Notes under the pieces: model-generated
Told to the model about the DNA's origin: nothing
Seen by the model: only the letters and a program-made list of their open reading frames with translations
Database searches by the model: none
Shown: positions 39,870 through 49,436 of the stretch, in pieces
How the letters are laid out: each line of letters begins with the position of its first letter
Position numbering within the stretch: the first letter of the stretch is position 1
Program-made: the position numbers and the translations under genes
Assembly: GCF_025128095.1 (NCBI RefSeq)
Contig: NZ_JAHLYT010000059.1
Coordinates: 1 to 64,000, forward strand
DNA length: 64,000 nucleotides
Direction of reading: 5' to 3'
From: Synechococcus sp. CS-1328
GTDB taxonomy: Bacteria > Cyanobacteriota > Cyanobacteriia > PCC-6307 > Cyanobiaceae

Positions 39870-40811
39870 TCAGAACAGGAAGCGGTAGCGATCCTCCTGG
39901 GGGTTGGTCTCGCCGTTTTCGGCCGTCGTGTTTCTCTCGGCGCCGGGCTCGGCCTGCGGCCAGGTGGCATCCCAGTAACTGATGCCGTCGCGGTAAAAGG
40001 GGCGGCCGTCCAGCCGTTCGGTTTCCAGGCTGGTCATGCCCATCGCCGTGATCAGACCGCCCATCTCCATCGGGCCCAGATCGGTATGGAGATCCTTGCC
40101 GGCGGCGGCCAGGATGGCCGGCAGCCGCACCAGATTCTCCGGTCGGGTGAGCTTGCGGAACAGGGCTTTGAGGGCCAGTTGCTGGCGTTCCAGCCGGCCG
40201 ATGTCGCCCATCTCATCGTGGCGCCAGCGCAGGAATCCCTCCAGATCCCGGCCCTTGAGGGTCTGCGGACCCGGCTGCAGGTCGATGTGGAGCCCCTGGC
40301 TGCTATCCACGTAATAGAGCCGCTTCGGCACGTCCACCTCGATGCCGCCGAGCACGTCGGCAATGCGCCGGATCGAGGAGAGATTCACCTTGACCAGATG
40401 GCTGATCGGCCGGCCCATGCGGCTGGAGAGCTCCTGTTTCACCAGATCGGCGCCACCCAGGCTGTAGAGGGCGTTGGCCTTGACGCCGCCGTACTCGGCC
40501 GTCTCGATGTAGCTGTCGCGTGGCACCTGGATGATGCGGGTCACGCCGTTCTCGACCCGCAGCACCGCCATCACATCGGTATTGCCGCCGCCTACATCCG
40601 TACCCAGCACCAGCACATCCTGATGGCCGAAATTGGCCCATCCCGCGAAGGGGTTGGTGATGCGCTTGTCCTCGATGTGATTCTCGATGGACAGCCAGCG
40701 GCTCAGCGGGCCGGCGAGCAGCAGGCCGCCACTGAGGCCCAGCACCACGGCCACCAGGACGGGCCCGCGCTGACCTCGCTTGGGACGGCGCTGCGCCGCA
40801 GGTGTCTTCAT
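39870..40811 (-). CDS. LCP (LytR-CpsA-Psr) family cell-wall polymer transferase
   Basis: A 313-residue membrane-anchored protein. One N-terminal helix (about 18-36, VLVAVVLGLSGGLLLAGP) anchors it. The LCP domain has LVLGTDVGGGNTDVMAVLRV with the Asp/Arg phosphate-binding positions, IQVPRDSYIETAEYGG, INVxL-type KVNLSSIRRIADVLGG and FLRWRHDEMGDIGRLERQQ. LCP proteins attach polymers to peptidoglycan. It is 15 bases downstream of the ABC exporter gene on the same strand, so the two may be co-expressed. Confidence 0.9.
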   Translation of the reverse strand: MKTPAAQRRPKRGQRGPVLVAVVLGLSGGLLLAGPLSRWLSIENHIEDKRITNPFAGWANFGHQDVLVLGTDVGGGNTDVMAVLRVENGVTRIIQVPRDSYIETAEYGGVKANALYSLGGADLVKQELSSRMGRPISHLVKVNLSSIRRIADVLGGIEVDVPKRLYYVDSSQGLHIDLQPGPQTLKGRDLEGFLRWRHDEMGDIGRLERQQLALKALFRKLTRPENLVRLPAILAAAGKDLHTDLGPMEMGGLITAMGMTSLETERLDGRPFYRDGISYWDATWPQAEPGAERNTTAENGETNPQEDRYRFLF

Positions 40812-40826
40812 GTTGGAAAACTTATG

Positions 40827-42632
40827 TCAGGCATCGAACCGCAGGGGCTCGTCCGGCCGGAGACCGGCCTGGACCCGCCAGAGGCCGGCGTAGGCGCCGG
40901 CGGCGGCGATCAGTTGCTCGTGGGTGCCACTTTCCACGATCCGGCCCTGCTCCATCACCACGATGCGATCGGCATGGCGCACCGTGCTGAGCCGGTGGGC
41001 GATCACCAGAGTGGTGCGGTCCGCCGTGAGCCGCTCCAGCGAGCGCTGAATGGCCGCTTCGGTGTCGTTGTCCACCGCGGCGGTGGCCTCATCGAGGATC
41101 AGCACCGGCGGATTCTTGAGGATGGCGCGGGCCAGGGCGATGCGCTGGCGCTGGCCTCCGGAGAGCCGCTGGCCCCGCTCCCCCACCACCGTGTCGTAGC
41201 CGTGGGGCAGGGCGGCGATGAAGGGCGCGGCCTCGGCCAGGGCAGCGGCGTGCTCGATGGCGCTGCGGGGTGCGTCGAAGCTGCCGTAGCCGATGTTCTC
41301 GGCCACCGAGCCGTGGAAGAGGAACACCTCCTGGCTCACCAGACCGATGGCGTGACGCAGGTCGTCGAGCCGCAGGGTCTGGATCGGGATCCCATCCAGC
41401 AGGATCTGGCCCTGCTGTTGCTCGTAGAGCCGCAGCAGCAGCTTCACGATGGTGCTCTTGCCTGAGCCGGTGGCGCCCACGATGCCCAGGGTGGATCCTG
41501 CCGGTACCTGCAGGTTGAAGTTCTGCAGAATCGGCGGGCGATCGTGATAGGCGAAGCCCACCGCCTCGAAGCGGATCTCGCCCCGCACCTGGGAGCGTGA
41601 CAACTGGCCATCTCCACCGGGGATGGTGATCGGCGTGTCGAGCAGATCCAGCACCCGGTTGGTCGACGCCATGCCCCGCTGGTAGTCGTCGAGGGTGCGG
41701 CCCAGCGTGGTGAGGGGCCACAGCAGGCGCTGGGTGATGTACACCAGGAAGGTGTAGGGCGCCACTCCGAGGCTGCCGCGCCACACCTGCAGACCGCCCA
41801 CCACCAGGATCGCCAGGAAGGCGAACAGGATGGCGAAGCGGATCAGCGGCACGAAGCCGGCCGAGAAGCGAATGGCGCGGCGGTTGCTCTGGCGGTAGGC
41901 CTCGCTCTGCTGACGCAGGCGATCGTTCTCCCAGCCCTCGGCCACGTAGCTCTTGATCGTGAGCATGCCGCCCAGATTGGTGGCCAGGCGGCTGGCCAGA
42001 TCGCCGGCCCGCTCGCGCACCTCCTGGTAGCGGGGAGCGAGGCGATGCTGATACCCCAGCGAGCCCCAGAGGATCACCGGCACCGGCAGAAACGACACCC
42101 CCGCCACGCTCGGCGAGATCCACACCATCGCCCCGCCCACGGCCAGCACGGTGGTGATCAGCTGCAGGATCTCGTTGGCACCGTGATCGAGGAAGCGCTC
42201 CATCTGGTTGATGTCGTCGTTGAGGATCGTCAGCAACCGTCCGCTGCTGCCCGCCTCGAAGAAGGCCATCTCGAGGCGCTGGAGATGGTCGTAGGCCTCC
42301 AGGCGCAGTTCGTGCTGCACGGTCTGGGCCAGGTTGCGCCAGAGCAGGCCGTAGAGGTATTCGAACAGGGATTCGGCGGTCCAGATCAGGAACGACAGCA
42401 CGGCCAGCACCGCCAGCTGGCCCGGAACCGAGACCACGCCCAGCTCGGCCAGCCAGGAGTTCTGTTGTTTCACCACCACGTCCACCGCCAGGGCGATCAG
42501 CACTGGTGGGGCCAGGTCAAAGAGCTTGTTGAGCACCGAGCAGGTCGCCGCCAGCCAGACCTGCCGCCGATGGGGGCGCAGGGTGCGCAGCAGGCGCTTC
42601 AGGGCAGAGGGGGAGCCGGTGGCTGGCCGCAT
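40827..42632 (-). CDS. ABC transporter, fused permease and ATPase
   Basis: A 601-residue half-transporter of the lipid/drug exporter type. Residues about 20-330 form the six-helix exporter membrane domain (FDLAPPVLIALAVDVVV, AEGWENDRLRQQSEAYR coupling region). The ATPase has Walker A IVGATGSGKSTIVK, Q-loop GLVSQEVFLFHGSV, signature LSGGQRQRIALA, Walker B VLILDEATAAVD and H-loop VIAHRLSTVRHAD. ATG 42632 is chosen; the upstream part of the open frame is Cys/Ser-rich and not domain-like. It is followed 15 bases on by the LCP gene. Confidence 0.9.
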   Translation of the reverse strand: MRPATGSPSALKRLLRTLRPHRRQVWLAATCSVLNKLFDLAPPVLIALAVDVVVKQQNSWLAELGVVSVPGQLAVLAVLSFLIWTAESLFEYLYGLLWRNLAQTVQHELRLEAYDHLQRLEMAFFEAGSSGRLLTILNDDINQMERFLDHGANEILQLITTVLAVGGAMVWISPSVAGVSFLPVPVILWGSLGYQHRLAPRYQEVRERAGDLASRLATNLGGMLTIKSYVAEGWENDRLRQQSEAYRQSNRRAIRFSAGFVPLIRFAILFAFLAILVVGGLQVWRGSLGVAPYTFLVYITQRLLWPLTTLGRTLDDYQRGMASTNRVLDLLDTPITIPGGDGQLSRSQVRGEIRFEAVGFAYHDRPPILQNFNLQVPAGSTLGIVGATGSGKSTIVKLLLRLYEQQQGQILLDGIPIQTLRLDDLRHAIGLVSQEVFLFHGSVAENIGYGSFDAPRSAIEHAAALAEAAPFIAALPHGYDTVVGERGQRLSGGQRQRIALARAILKNPPVLILDEATAAVDNDTEAAIQRSLERLTADRTTLVIAHRLSTVRHADRIVVMEQGRIVESGTHEQLIAAAGAYAGLWRVQAGLRPDEPLRFDA

Positions 42633-42722
42633 GCAACAGGGTGGCGGTGAAGATGTTTGCCAGGAACGGTTTGTAGCGGTGCACCGGGCGTAGAACGACC
42701 ACATCCCAGAAGGGAGATCTTC

Positions 42723-42923
42723 ATGACCCGTTCACGCGCTTTCAATCGATTCCATCGTTGGACAGCCAAGGTTCGTCGCCATCATCTGCGGGCGGCGCTG
42801 CCGGAGAGCCTCGAAGGCCAACCGATTGCACCCTGCCCAGGAGCTGAGTTGCGTCGCCGTGCCTGGCAGGTCGATCAACTCGATGAGCTTGAAACGGCTG
42901 AAGCTGAACCCATAGAAATCTGA
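42723..42923 (+). CDS. Small basic-to-acidic hypothetical protein
   Basis: 66 residues, start ATG 42723 preceded by a good Shine-Dalgarno GGGAG 6 bases away. The first 25 residues are strongly basic (TRSRAFNRFHRWTAKVRRHH) and the last 15 acidic (QLDELETAEAEPIEI). No family is recognised. It is the only plus-strand gene between the ABC gene and the terminator at 43046-43077. Confidence 0.6.
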   Translation: MTRSRAFNRFHRWTAKVRRHHLRAALPESLEGQPIAPCPGAELRRRAWQVDQLDELETAEAEPIEI

Positions 42924-43077
42924 TCCTCCCACGCTGTTGTCGCGACGTCGCGGCCCTGCTTGAACTCTCAGATCCTGCCAACACCACGTTTTGAGAACTG
43001 AGTTGATTCCTTCGGCTTGATCGATGGTCGGATCAACCTCTTGAACCCCTTGGAGTGAGAAGCCCCAAGGGGTTTTT
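42924..43077 (+). ncRNA. Possible structured leader/small RNA ending in a terminator
   Basis: No frame fits. From about 42990 the sequence can form a hairpin (GTTGAT pairing with ATCAAC, enclosing a TTGATC/GATCAA alternative) just before the intrinsic terminator. It may be the 3' untranslated region of the preceding gene or a separate RNA. No known RNA family is recognised. Confidence 0.3.
43046..43077 (+). terminator. Strong intrinsic terminator
   Basis: CCCCTTGG at 43046-43053 pairs with CCAAGGGG at 43065-43072 with an 11-nt loop, followed by five T. It ends the plus-strand transcript of the 66-aa gene. Confidence 0.85.
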
Positions 43078-43187
43078 GTTTGGATCGCAGCAGGTCAGGC
43101 GCGTCAAGCACGACACTCCCCATCGTTAGAGGTCAGGACAGCACCGATTGGCCCAATCGCTTAAGGCTCACTCGCCGCCCAGTGGCG

Positions 43188-43520
43188 TCACCAGCGGTTG
43201 CCACTGCCGCCGCCGTAGCCACCGCCACCTCCTCCAGAACGGGTGCCACCCCTTGCACCGCCACCACCACCGCCGCCTTCGCGGGGCGTGGCTTTGTTGA
43301 CGCGGATCATGCGACCCATCCACTCGACGTTCTGAAGGTCGTCGATGGCTTTCTGCTCAGCGGCATCGTCGCTGAGTTCAACGAACGCGAAGCCGCGCTT
43401 ACGGCCGGTTTCCCGATCGAGGGGCAGGCTGCAGTTGCGCACCTCTCCGTATTGGCCGAAGAGATCAAGGAGATCCTCCCGTTCAGCCTGGAACGAGAGA
43501 TTGCCGACGTAGATAGTCAT
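43188..43520 (-). CDS. Glycine-rich RRM RNA-binding protein (Rbp)
   Basis: A 110-residue cyanobacterial Rbp protein. RNP2 is TIYVGNLSF and RNP1 is KRGFAFVEL, in a single RRM of about 80 residues, followed by a Gly/Arg-rich tail (REGGGGGGGARGGTRSG to SGNRW). Such proteins often respond to cold and bind U-rich RNA. The 5' leader (43521 onward) is long, as usual for cold-responsive Rbp genes. Confidence 0.92.
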   Translation of the reverse strand: MTIYVGNLSFQAEREDLLDLFGQYGEVRNCSLPLDRETGRKRGFAFVELSDDAAEQKAIDDLQNVEWMGRMIRVNKATPREGGGGGGGARGGTRSGGGGGGYGGGSGNRW

Positions 43521-43822
43521 TCACTGAACTGGACCTGGAACTGATCCGCAGATAGCCGTGTGTCCCTGGGAAGGCCCGTGAGAGCCAGGAGTCCGTACCT
43601 GAGCCGTTTGAAAAGGCCGTGCGGTCCAACCCTGCTGAGCGCGCCGAAGGGAGCCTGGACATCAAAGAATCACCTTGAGCTTACTCGCAGCTCCCTTGAT
43701 CGATCTCTCCCCGGGCGGGATGGAGAAGCGTGAAGAACTTGCGAAGGGATCCTGAAGAACGGCCGCCGATCCCCGGTCCCGTCCCATTGTCAGCGAACCC
43801 TGATCCAGTTCCCATTAGTCCT
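43521..43822. other. Gap holding the likely rbp leader
   Basis: Between the divergent rbp and 66-aa gene starts. No coding frame is supportable. It should hold the promoters of both genes and the long untranslated leader of the rbp gene. I see no clear operator repeats. Confidence 0.45.
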
Positions 43823-44023
43823 ATGGCATGCCCTGTCCCCTGGAGCCTGGCGTGGAGCGATGACGGCGAGCTCGCTGCCCAGGACCGCTTTGACCTGCTG
43901 CAGAGTCTGGTCTGCGTTGAGACCAGTGAGGTCCAGCCCTCCCTGATTGCCGCTGTCGAGCGGCTGTCCGTCACCGAGCTGGGCGTGCTGTCCAGTGTCG
44001 ATGTCACCCGATCCTGCGCCTGA
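43823..44023 (+). CDS. Small hypothetical acidic protein
   Basis: 66 residues from ATG 43823: PVPWSLAWSDDGELAAQDRFDLLQSL, then helical QPSLIAAVERLSVTEL. It is predicted soluble and acidic, with no family recognised. An upstream in-frame start at 43730 would add a 31-residue proline-rich stretch that does not look like part of the protein. The call rests on composition and on the absence of a better frame. Confidence 0.5.
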   Translation: MACPVPWSLAWSDDGELAAQDRFDLLQSLVCVETSEVQPSLIAAVERLSVTELGVLSSVDVTRSCA

Positions 44024-44100
44024 GTGCTTCGCCGGCGTGAGGCCAGTGCCTTGCAGAGAGAAGCCTCTTCTGGAGCGCTGAGCATCACGACCTCCTGACC

Positions 44101-44130
44101 TTGAACAAAGCCGCTGCGGTTAGCAGCGGC
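44101..44130 (-). terminator. Intrinsic terminator of the DEAD-box helicase gene
   Basis: On the minus strand GCCGCTGC (44130-44123) pairs with GCAGCGGC (44117-44110) over a 5-base loop, followed by TTTGTTCAA. It lies 38 bases after the helicase stop. Confidence 0.75.
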
Positions 44131-44167
44131 CTGATGACGCAGAGGACTGCGGTGGATCTGTTCAGGC

Positions 44168-46210
44168 TCAGGAGAGCTTGGTGATCTGCAGCTCGCGGTT
44201 CATCACCCGCAGGCGGCGCAGATTGTCGAACACGTCTTCCGGCATGCCTTTGGGCAGGTCCACGGTGCTGTGGGCATCGAAGATGTGGATCCGGCCGATC
44301 ATCTTGCCGGCGATGCCGGCCTCATTGGCAATCGCGCCCACGATGTTGCCGGGCTTGATGCGGTCGCGCCAGCCCACCTCGATCCGGAAGCGATCCATGT
44401 CCGCATCCACGGGCGAGGCCTCCTGGCTGCGGGGAGCTCCGGTGCTGCTGCGACCATCCCGGCCGGCGGCGGGGCGCCGCTCGATGCGGCGTGTGTTGCC
44501 ATCGCGCAGGCCGCCATCGCGATCGCGTGGGCTGCCGGTGCGGCCGTCGCGGGCGGGGCCGCGGCTTGCGGGCTGGCTCCACTGCTCGTCTCCGTGCAGC
44601 AGCAAGGGCTTGCCGATCAGGCTCATCTGCAGAGCCACCAGGGCCAGCTGTTCGCTGCTCACCTCATGCTCCTGCGCCACACGTTGCAGGATCTCGCTGA
44701 GCAGGGCGCGCTCCTCCTCGTTGCCGATCGGCGTGGTGAGCCCGTTGGTGAGCTTCTGACGCAGCCGATCGAGGCGGTTCTGGTTGATGGTGGCGTTGCT
44801 GGGGACCTCCATCGGCTCAATGGCGCGGCCCACGGCCCGCTCCAGTCCTCCAAGGAAGCGACGTTCGCGGGGGGTGAGGAAGAGGATGGCCTCGCCGCTG
44901 CGGCCCGCCCGGCCGGTGCGACCGATGCGGTGCACGTAGGCCTCGCCATCGAAGGGCATGTCGTAGTTCACCACCAGGCCGACGCGTTCCACATCGAGAC
45001 CGCGGGCGGCCACGTCGGTGGCCACCAGCACGTCGACCCGGCCGTCCTTGAGCCGCTCGATCGTGCGTTCCCGCTGGGCCTGGGGCACATCGCCGTTGAG
45101 CACGGCCACCTCATAGCCATGGCTTTCGAGGAACTCGGCCACGGTGAGGGTGATCGCCTTGGTGCGGGCGAAGATGATTGTTCCCTCACTGGACTCGGCC
45201 TCCAGCACCCGCTGCAGCACCGGCAGCTTGTGGGGGCCGTGCACCATCAGGTAGCGCTGGCGGATCCGGCCGCCGTCGGCCGCCTTGGTGCGGATCGTCA
45301 CTTCCGCCGGCTGACGCAGGTAGTTGTGGGAGATGCGCCGGATCTCGGCCGGCATCGTGGCCGAGAAGAGCACCACCTGGCGCTCGCTGGGCAGTTGCTC
45401 CAACACCCACTCGACGTCGTCGATGAAGCCCATGCGGAGCATTTCGTCGGCTTCATCGAGCACCAGAGCCCGCAGTCCGGAGAGATCGAGGGTGCCCTGG
45501 CGCATGTGGTCCATCACCCGGCCGGGGGTGCCGACCACGATCTGCACGCCGCGTCGCAGCTGCTGGATCTGGTCACGGAAGTCGGCGCCGCCATAGACCG
45601 CCAGCACGCGGACGTTGGGCAGGCGAGAGGCGTAGGTGTTGAAGGCATCCGCCACCTGCATGGCGAGCTCCCGCGTGGGGGCCAGCACCAGCACCTGGGG
45701 TTTGCGTTGCTCGGGATCGAGGCGGGCCAGCAGGGGCAGGGCGAAGGCGGCCGTCTTGCCGGTACCGGTCTGGGCCTGACCCACCAGGTCGCGGCCGAGC
45801 AGCAGCTCGGGGATGGCGGCCTCCTGGATCGGTGATGGCTGTTCGTAGCCGATGGCGCTCAGGGTCTCAAGCAGCTCGGGGCCAAAGCCGAAGCTGGCAA
45901 AACCAGAGGGTGTCGCAGCCTCGGGCTCGGCAGCAGCGCTGGTCTCGAGGGTGTCGGTGGACGCAGCGGATGCGGCTCGCTCGACCGCTGGGGATCGCTC
46001 AACCGCAAGGTTGTCGAGATCGTGGTTGTCGACGGCAGCGTTGCCGCTGGCTTCCAGAGGAGCAGCAGTGCCTGGCAGATCGCTGGTTGGCAGCTCTGCG
46101 GAGGTGGCGATCGACGCAGCGGCCACAGCCGAGCTGGCCTCGATCGGGCTGGCGGCGTCAACGCCGGTGACGGCGCACAAGGTGCTGCCGCCTTCTTGAG
46201 ATGGGGTCAC
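44168..46210 (-). CDS. DEAD-box RNA helicase (DeaD/CsdA type)
   Basis: A 680-residue ATP-dependent RNA helicase. An N-terminal Ala/Ser-rich extension (about 1-105) precedes the core: Q motif IGYEQPSPIQEAAIP, motif I AQTGTGKTAAF, motif II VLDEADEMLRMGF, motif III FSATMPAE, motif V TDVAARGLDVERV and motif VI HRIGRTGRAGRSG. After a Arg/Gly-rich linker comes a DbpA-type RNA-binding domain (RFRIEVGWRDRIKPGNIVGAI, MIGRIHIFDAHSTVDL). Such proteins remodel rRNA and mRNA structure, often in the cold. GTG start; the 3' end is followed by a terminator. Confidence 0.93.
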   Translation of the reverse strand: MTPSQEGGSTLCAVTGVDAASPIEASSAVAAASIATSAELPTSDLPGTAAPLEASGNAAVDNHDLDNLAVERSPAVERAASAASTDTLETSAAAEPEAATPSGFASFGFGPELLETLSAIGYEQPSPIQEAAIPELLLGRDLVGQAQTGTGKTAAFALPLLARLDPEQRKPQVLVLAPTRELAMQVADAFNTYASRLPNVRVLAVYGGADFRDQIQQLRRGVQIVVGTPGRVMDHMRQGTLDLSGLRALVLDEADEMLRMGFIDDVEWVLEQLPSERQVVLFSATMPAEIRRISHNYLRQPAEVTIRTKAADGGRIRQRYLMVHGPHKLPVLQRVLEAESSEGTIIFARTKAITLTVAEFLESHGYEVAVLNGDVPQAQRERTIERLKDGRVDVLVATDVAARGLDVERVGLVVNYDMPFDGEAYVHRIGRTGRAGRSGEAILFLTPRERRFLGGLERAVGRAIEPMEVPSNATINQNRLDRLRQKLTNGLTTPIGNEEERALLSEILQRVAQEHEVSSEQLALVALQMSLIGKPLLLHGDEQWSQPASRGPARDGRTGSPRDRDGGLRDGNTRRIERRPAAGRDGRSSTGAPRSQEASPVDADMDRFRIEVGWRDRIKPGNIVGAIANEAGIAGKMIGRIHIFDAHSTVDLPKGMPEDVFDNLRRLRVMNRELQITKLS

Positions 46211-46464
46211 GGGATGTCCGGGCCTGGGAAATCCTTCAACGCAGGCCGGCAGAGACCCAAGATTTGGAACTTGAAATGGTGTCGAACATCAGCAATGTTC
46301 TGCTGCTTGCTGGCTGCCGTGGATCGGCGGCTCCTGCGCTGCAGGGTTGTGCGGACTGAGGTTTGATCGGATCGGGATGAATGAATGGGGGTCCCGGCTC
46401 CGGTCCTGTGGTTCGACAGCTCACCTGAACTGCCACGCCCTTCATCAAAGGGTGAGGTTGCACC

Positions 46465-46953
46465 TTACACGCGACCGTAGTCATCGGCAAAGCGTTCGAT
46501 GTCGTCTTCCCGCAGAAGCGGGCCGCGCTGCACCTCGATGATCTCCAATCCTTCGCTGCCCGCTGCCGCCCGGTGGATCGTGAGCGGCGGGATCACCAGG
46601 CTGCTGCCCGGCTCGAGCGGCTGGGTCCTGCGCTGCGGCGCGTCACCCAGTTCGACACTGCCCCTGCCCTGAACCACCAGCCAGTGCTCCAGGCGATGCT
46701 GATGCCGCTGCCGGCTGAGGCGCTGATGCGGATCGAGGTGCAGGCGCTTGACCCGATAACCGGGTCCTTCCGCCAGAAGCTCGAACCAGCCCCAGGGTCG
46801 CTGCTCCGGTGGCTCGAAACCGGTCCGATCGGGCCTCGCTGCGTCCAGCACCGCTGCGTCCAGGGTCGCGCCTGCAACAGGCACGGGTCCAGACATCGGC
46901 ACAGGCACAGAAACAGAACCAGGCACAGGCGTTGAAGAGCAGCGAGAATCCAT
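46465..46953 (-). CDS. Cupin, mannose-6-phosphate isomerase type II-like
   Basis: A 162-residue protein with one cupin barrel: RPWGWFELLAEGPGYRVKRLHLDP, then HQHRLEHWLVVQGRGSVELG with the metal-binding His and Glu positions, and SSLVIPPLTIHRAAAG with the last His. It resembles the isomerase domain of type II phosphomannose isomerases (as in the C-terminal part of GMP-PMI proteins). The first about 45 residues are variable. ATG 46953 is chosen as the last plausible start before the domain; longer frames upstream do not look like coding sequence. Confidence 0.75.
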   Translation of the reverse strand: MDSRCSSTPVPGSVSVPVPMSGPVPVAGATLDAAVLDAARPDRTGFEPPEQRPWGWFELLAEGPGYRVKRLHLDPHQRLSRQRHQHRLEHWLVVQGRGSVELGDAPQRRTQPLEPGSSLVIPPLTIHRAAAGSEGLEIIEVQRGPLLREDDIERFADDYGRV

Positions 46954-47621
46954 CACGGCGATGGGCTGTTGATCTGCGGATTGCGGATGAAGGATCACCA
47001 ACCTGGGCGAGTCAAGTAACCAGTCGCGGGCCTGGCTATTCCATGGGCTGAATAGGCCGGGATGATTCATCTGAATCTTCCAAATCTTCCAATTCGGCTG
47101 AGCCTGCTTCGCCTTGATCGGAAGACTCAATGGGTCGAGTCTGGGAGCCCGCCTGGGTTCGGCCGATGATGGCGATCCTGCTGAGCTGCACCTACGGGCT
47201 CAGGACTTGGAACGCTTTGGAAGGTGGGGTGGTTTCAGAGCCGCCTGGGGCCGGGGCATCCAGGTGGCGGTTCTCCGAGAACCTTTGGGGCACCTCGCTC
47301 GCGTTCGCCACGGAGGGTGAAGACGGGGTCAGGGATGCAGAAAGGAATCCTGCAGGATGATGAACATCCTGATATGGATTTGGAGAACTCCCAGGGGGAG
47401 AGACTATTGGAGCAGGGGCTCTGAAACCGTCGGTTGGGGATGACTCCCCTCCCGGTTGAGTGAAGTATGAATGGCTTTGCCAATGGCTCGCGCGGGCCGT
47501 TCATGTTTCGTTGACAGGTTGCGCGATGTGGCGCTGTGTAACGCCCTCGAAGCATCGGCATTGGGCCTTGGTATCTGGTTGACGTTCAGCTCGGGATTGG
47601 CGTTCAGGAAAGTGCTGGAAC
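46954..47621. other. Gap with no supportable gene
   Basis: Frames on both strands are short, Pro/Arg-rich and not domain-like. A small hairpin (GGGGA at 47436-47440 pairing with TCCCC at 47445-47449) is seen but has no T tract. I see nothing else. Confidence 0.45.
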
Positions 47622-49436
47622 TCAGGTCAGTGGAGCCGTGATCAGCAGGGCATGGTGACGGGCTCGCGTCAAGGCGGTGTAAAGCAGACGGGGATCGTCC
47701 CGCTCCGGATTCGGAAGCAGCACGATCACCGTGTCGGCTTCGCTGCCCTGGGCTTTGTGCACGGTCAGGGCGAGGGCCGGTTCCACCGCTCCGGCCATCT
47801 GGGCCGGATGCAGCCAGCGCAGGTTGTCTTGGTTGCGTGGTTCTGAGCTTGGACGCTCCGGACTGGCCGGGTCGGCATGGAGTGGATCCCTGCTCGCTGC
47901 CGCCTCAGCGGATGCTGCGGTGCGGCCTGGGCCGCCTGATGCGGCAGCGAACAGCAGGCGCCGCTCGCCGCCTCGCCTGTGCACCACCACGCCCAGATCA
48001 CCATTGGCCAGGCCCAGATCGGGCAGATTGCGGCAGCACAGCACCGGTGTCCCCGGCGGCCAGGCGCCCGGTCCGGCCGTGGCGGCGTCGCCCAGCAGGG
48101 TCTGATGGATCGCCTCCACTCCCCAGCGCCCCCTTCGCACCGGCGTCAGGATCAGCATTTCCCCCAGCGCGGCCAGCAGGGCGCTGGCCCCATGGGCTGG
48201 CTGGCTGGAGCTGGCCATGGCGGCGGCCAGGCTGGCCAGTTGCTGCTGCCTGCGGCGTAGCGGTTCCAGCAGGGCTGCGGGCAGGCCCCGGACTGGATTG
48301 GCTTGTTGCCACGACAGATTGCCGCTTGAGGGGCGCCCCTCCAGCTGGCTGGCCAGGCCTCGCAGGTCGATGCCGTGCAGGTCGCTGCCTTCCCGGCCGC
48401 GCAGCCAGTTGGCCAGCTCGGCGATGGCGCCGTGGTTGCGGTAGGTGGTGGTGAGCTGCACAGCGGCCTCTCCCAGCGCCTTCAGCCGTGCCGGCCGCTG
48501 CAGTTCCAGCAGCACGGGCCCCGGCCCCACCGGCGGTAGCTGGGCTGGATCCCCCACCAGCACCAGCCGACAGGCGGCCGGCAGGGCGTCCAGCAAGGCC
48601 TCCATCAGGGGAAGATCCACCATCGACATCTCATCCACTACCAGCAGGTCCAATTCCAGGGGGTGGCGGCGGTGTCGTCCGAATCGCTCCCCGTTGCTGT
48701 CCAGCAGCCGATGCAGGGTGCTGCAGGGGGTGCGCCGCAGCTTGATCGCCACAGCGGGGTCGAGAGATCCGGCTCCGTTCTCGATCGCCTGCTGCAACCG
48801 GGCCGCGGCCTTGCCGGTGGGGGCCGCCAGCTGGATCCGCAGGGCCGGCTGCAGGCTCAGCTGGGCCGCGAGGATCTGCACCACCGTGCTGGTCTTGCCG
48901 GTACCGGGACCACCGCCCAGCAGCACCAGGCCGTGATGCAGAGCGGCAGCCACCGCCCCCTGCTGCGTCTGATCCAGGCCCGCAGCGGCGGCACGGTCGA
49001 GGGCCAGGCGCTGCTGGCTGGGATCGGCAATCGCCGGCAGGGGGGATCGGGCGCGGTGGATCAGGCTCTCCATCACCCCCTCCAGTTGCTGGTGCCAGCG
49101 GCGCCAGCGCACCAGCCGGTCATCCACCAGCACCAGCGGTGCTTCCGGAGCCTCGTTCAGCTGGGCGGCATCGGTGCTCAGGGGCGAGTGGGTCAGGGCC
49201 TGCCGGTGCCGTTGCGGCCAGTGGCTGGCGTTCACCTCCGCCGGTGCCGGTCCACCCAGGTCCAGCTCCAGTTCGCCCCGCTCCAGCGCGCTGCCGAGGG
49301 CTCCGATCACTTCCAGCAGGGCCGGATCCAGCGTCGTTCCGGTGCTCTTGCCTGCGTTGATCTGGGCTGCGTAGAGGCGTGGCAGGGCCTCCAGCAGCAG
49401 CTCTGCCACGCCCAGTCCGGCGGAGGGGGCGGTCAT
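47622..49436 (-). CDS. recD: Exodeoxyribonuclease V alpha chain RecD
   Basis: A 604-residue 5'-3' helicase subunit of RecBCD. The Walker A box is LLGGGPGTGKTSTVVQIL; the Walker B/Q region is LLVVDEMSMVDLPLMEALLD; DPAQLPPVGPG is motif III-like; the C-terminal LTVHKAQGSEADTVIVLLP and LLYTALTRAR are motifs V and VI. The N-terminal region has the usual RecD helical domain. The start overlaps the recB stop by ATGA (49433-49436). The order on the strand is recC, recB, recD. Confidence 0.93.
   Translation of the reverse strand: MTAPSAGLGVAELLLEALPRLYAAQINAGKSTGTTLDPALLEVIGALGSALERGELELDLGGPAPAEVNASHWPQRHRQALTHSPLSTDAAQLNEAPEAPLVLVDDRLVRWRRWHQQLEGVMESLIHRARSPLPAIADPSQQRLALDRAAAAGLDQTQQGAVAAALHHGLVLLGGGPGTGKTSTVVQILAAQLSLQPALRIQLAAPTGKAAARLQQAIENGAGSLDPAVAIKLRRTPCSTLHRLLDSNGERFGRHRRHPLELDLLVVDEMSMVDLPLMEALLDALPAACRLVLVGDPAQLPPVGPGPVLLELQRPARLKALGEAAVQLTTTYRNHGAIAELANWLRGREGSDLHGIDLRGLASQLEGRPSSGNLSWQQANPVRGLPAALLEPLRRRQQQLASLAAAMASSSQPAHGASALLAALGEMLILTPVRRGRWGVEAIHQTLLGDAATAGPGAWPPGTPVLCCRNLPDLGLANGDLGVVVHRRGGERRLLFAAASGGPGRTAASAEAAASRDPLHADPASPERPSSEPRNQDNLRWLHPAQMAGAVEPALALTVHKAQGSEADTVIVLLPNPERDDPRLLYTALTRARHHALLITAPLT

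Noticed and set aside
42657..42722. Longer N terminus for the 66-aa gene
   Set aside because: The added residues overlap the region before the good Shine-Dalgarno of ATG 42723 and do not look coding.
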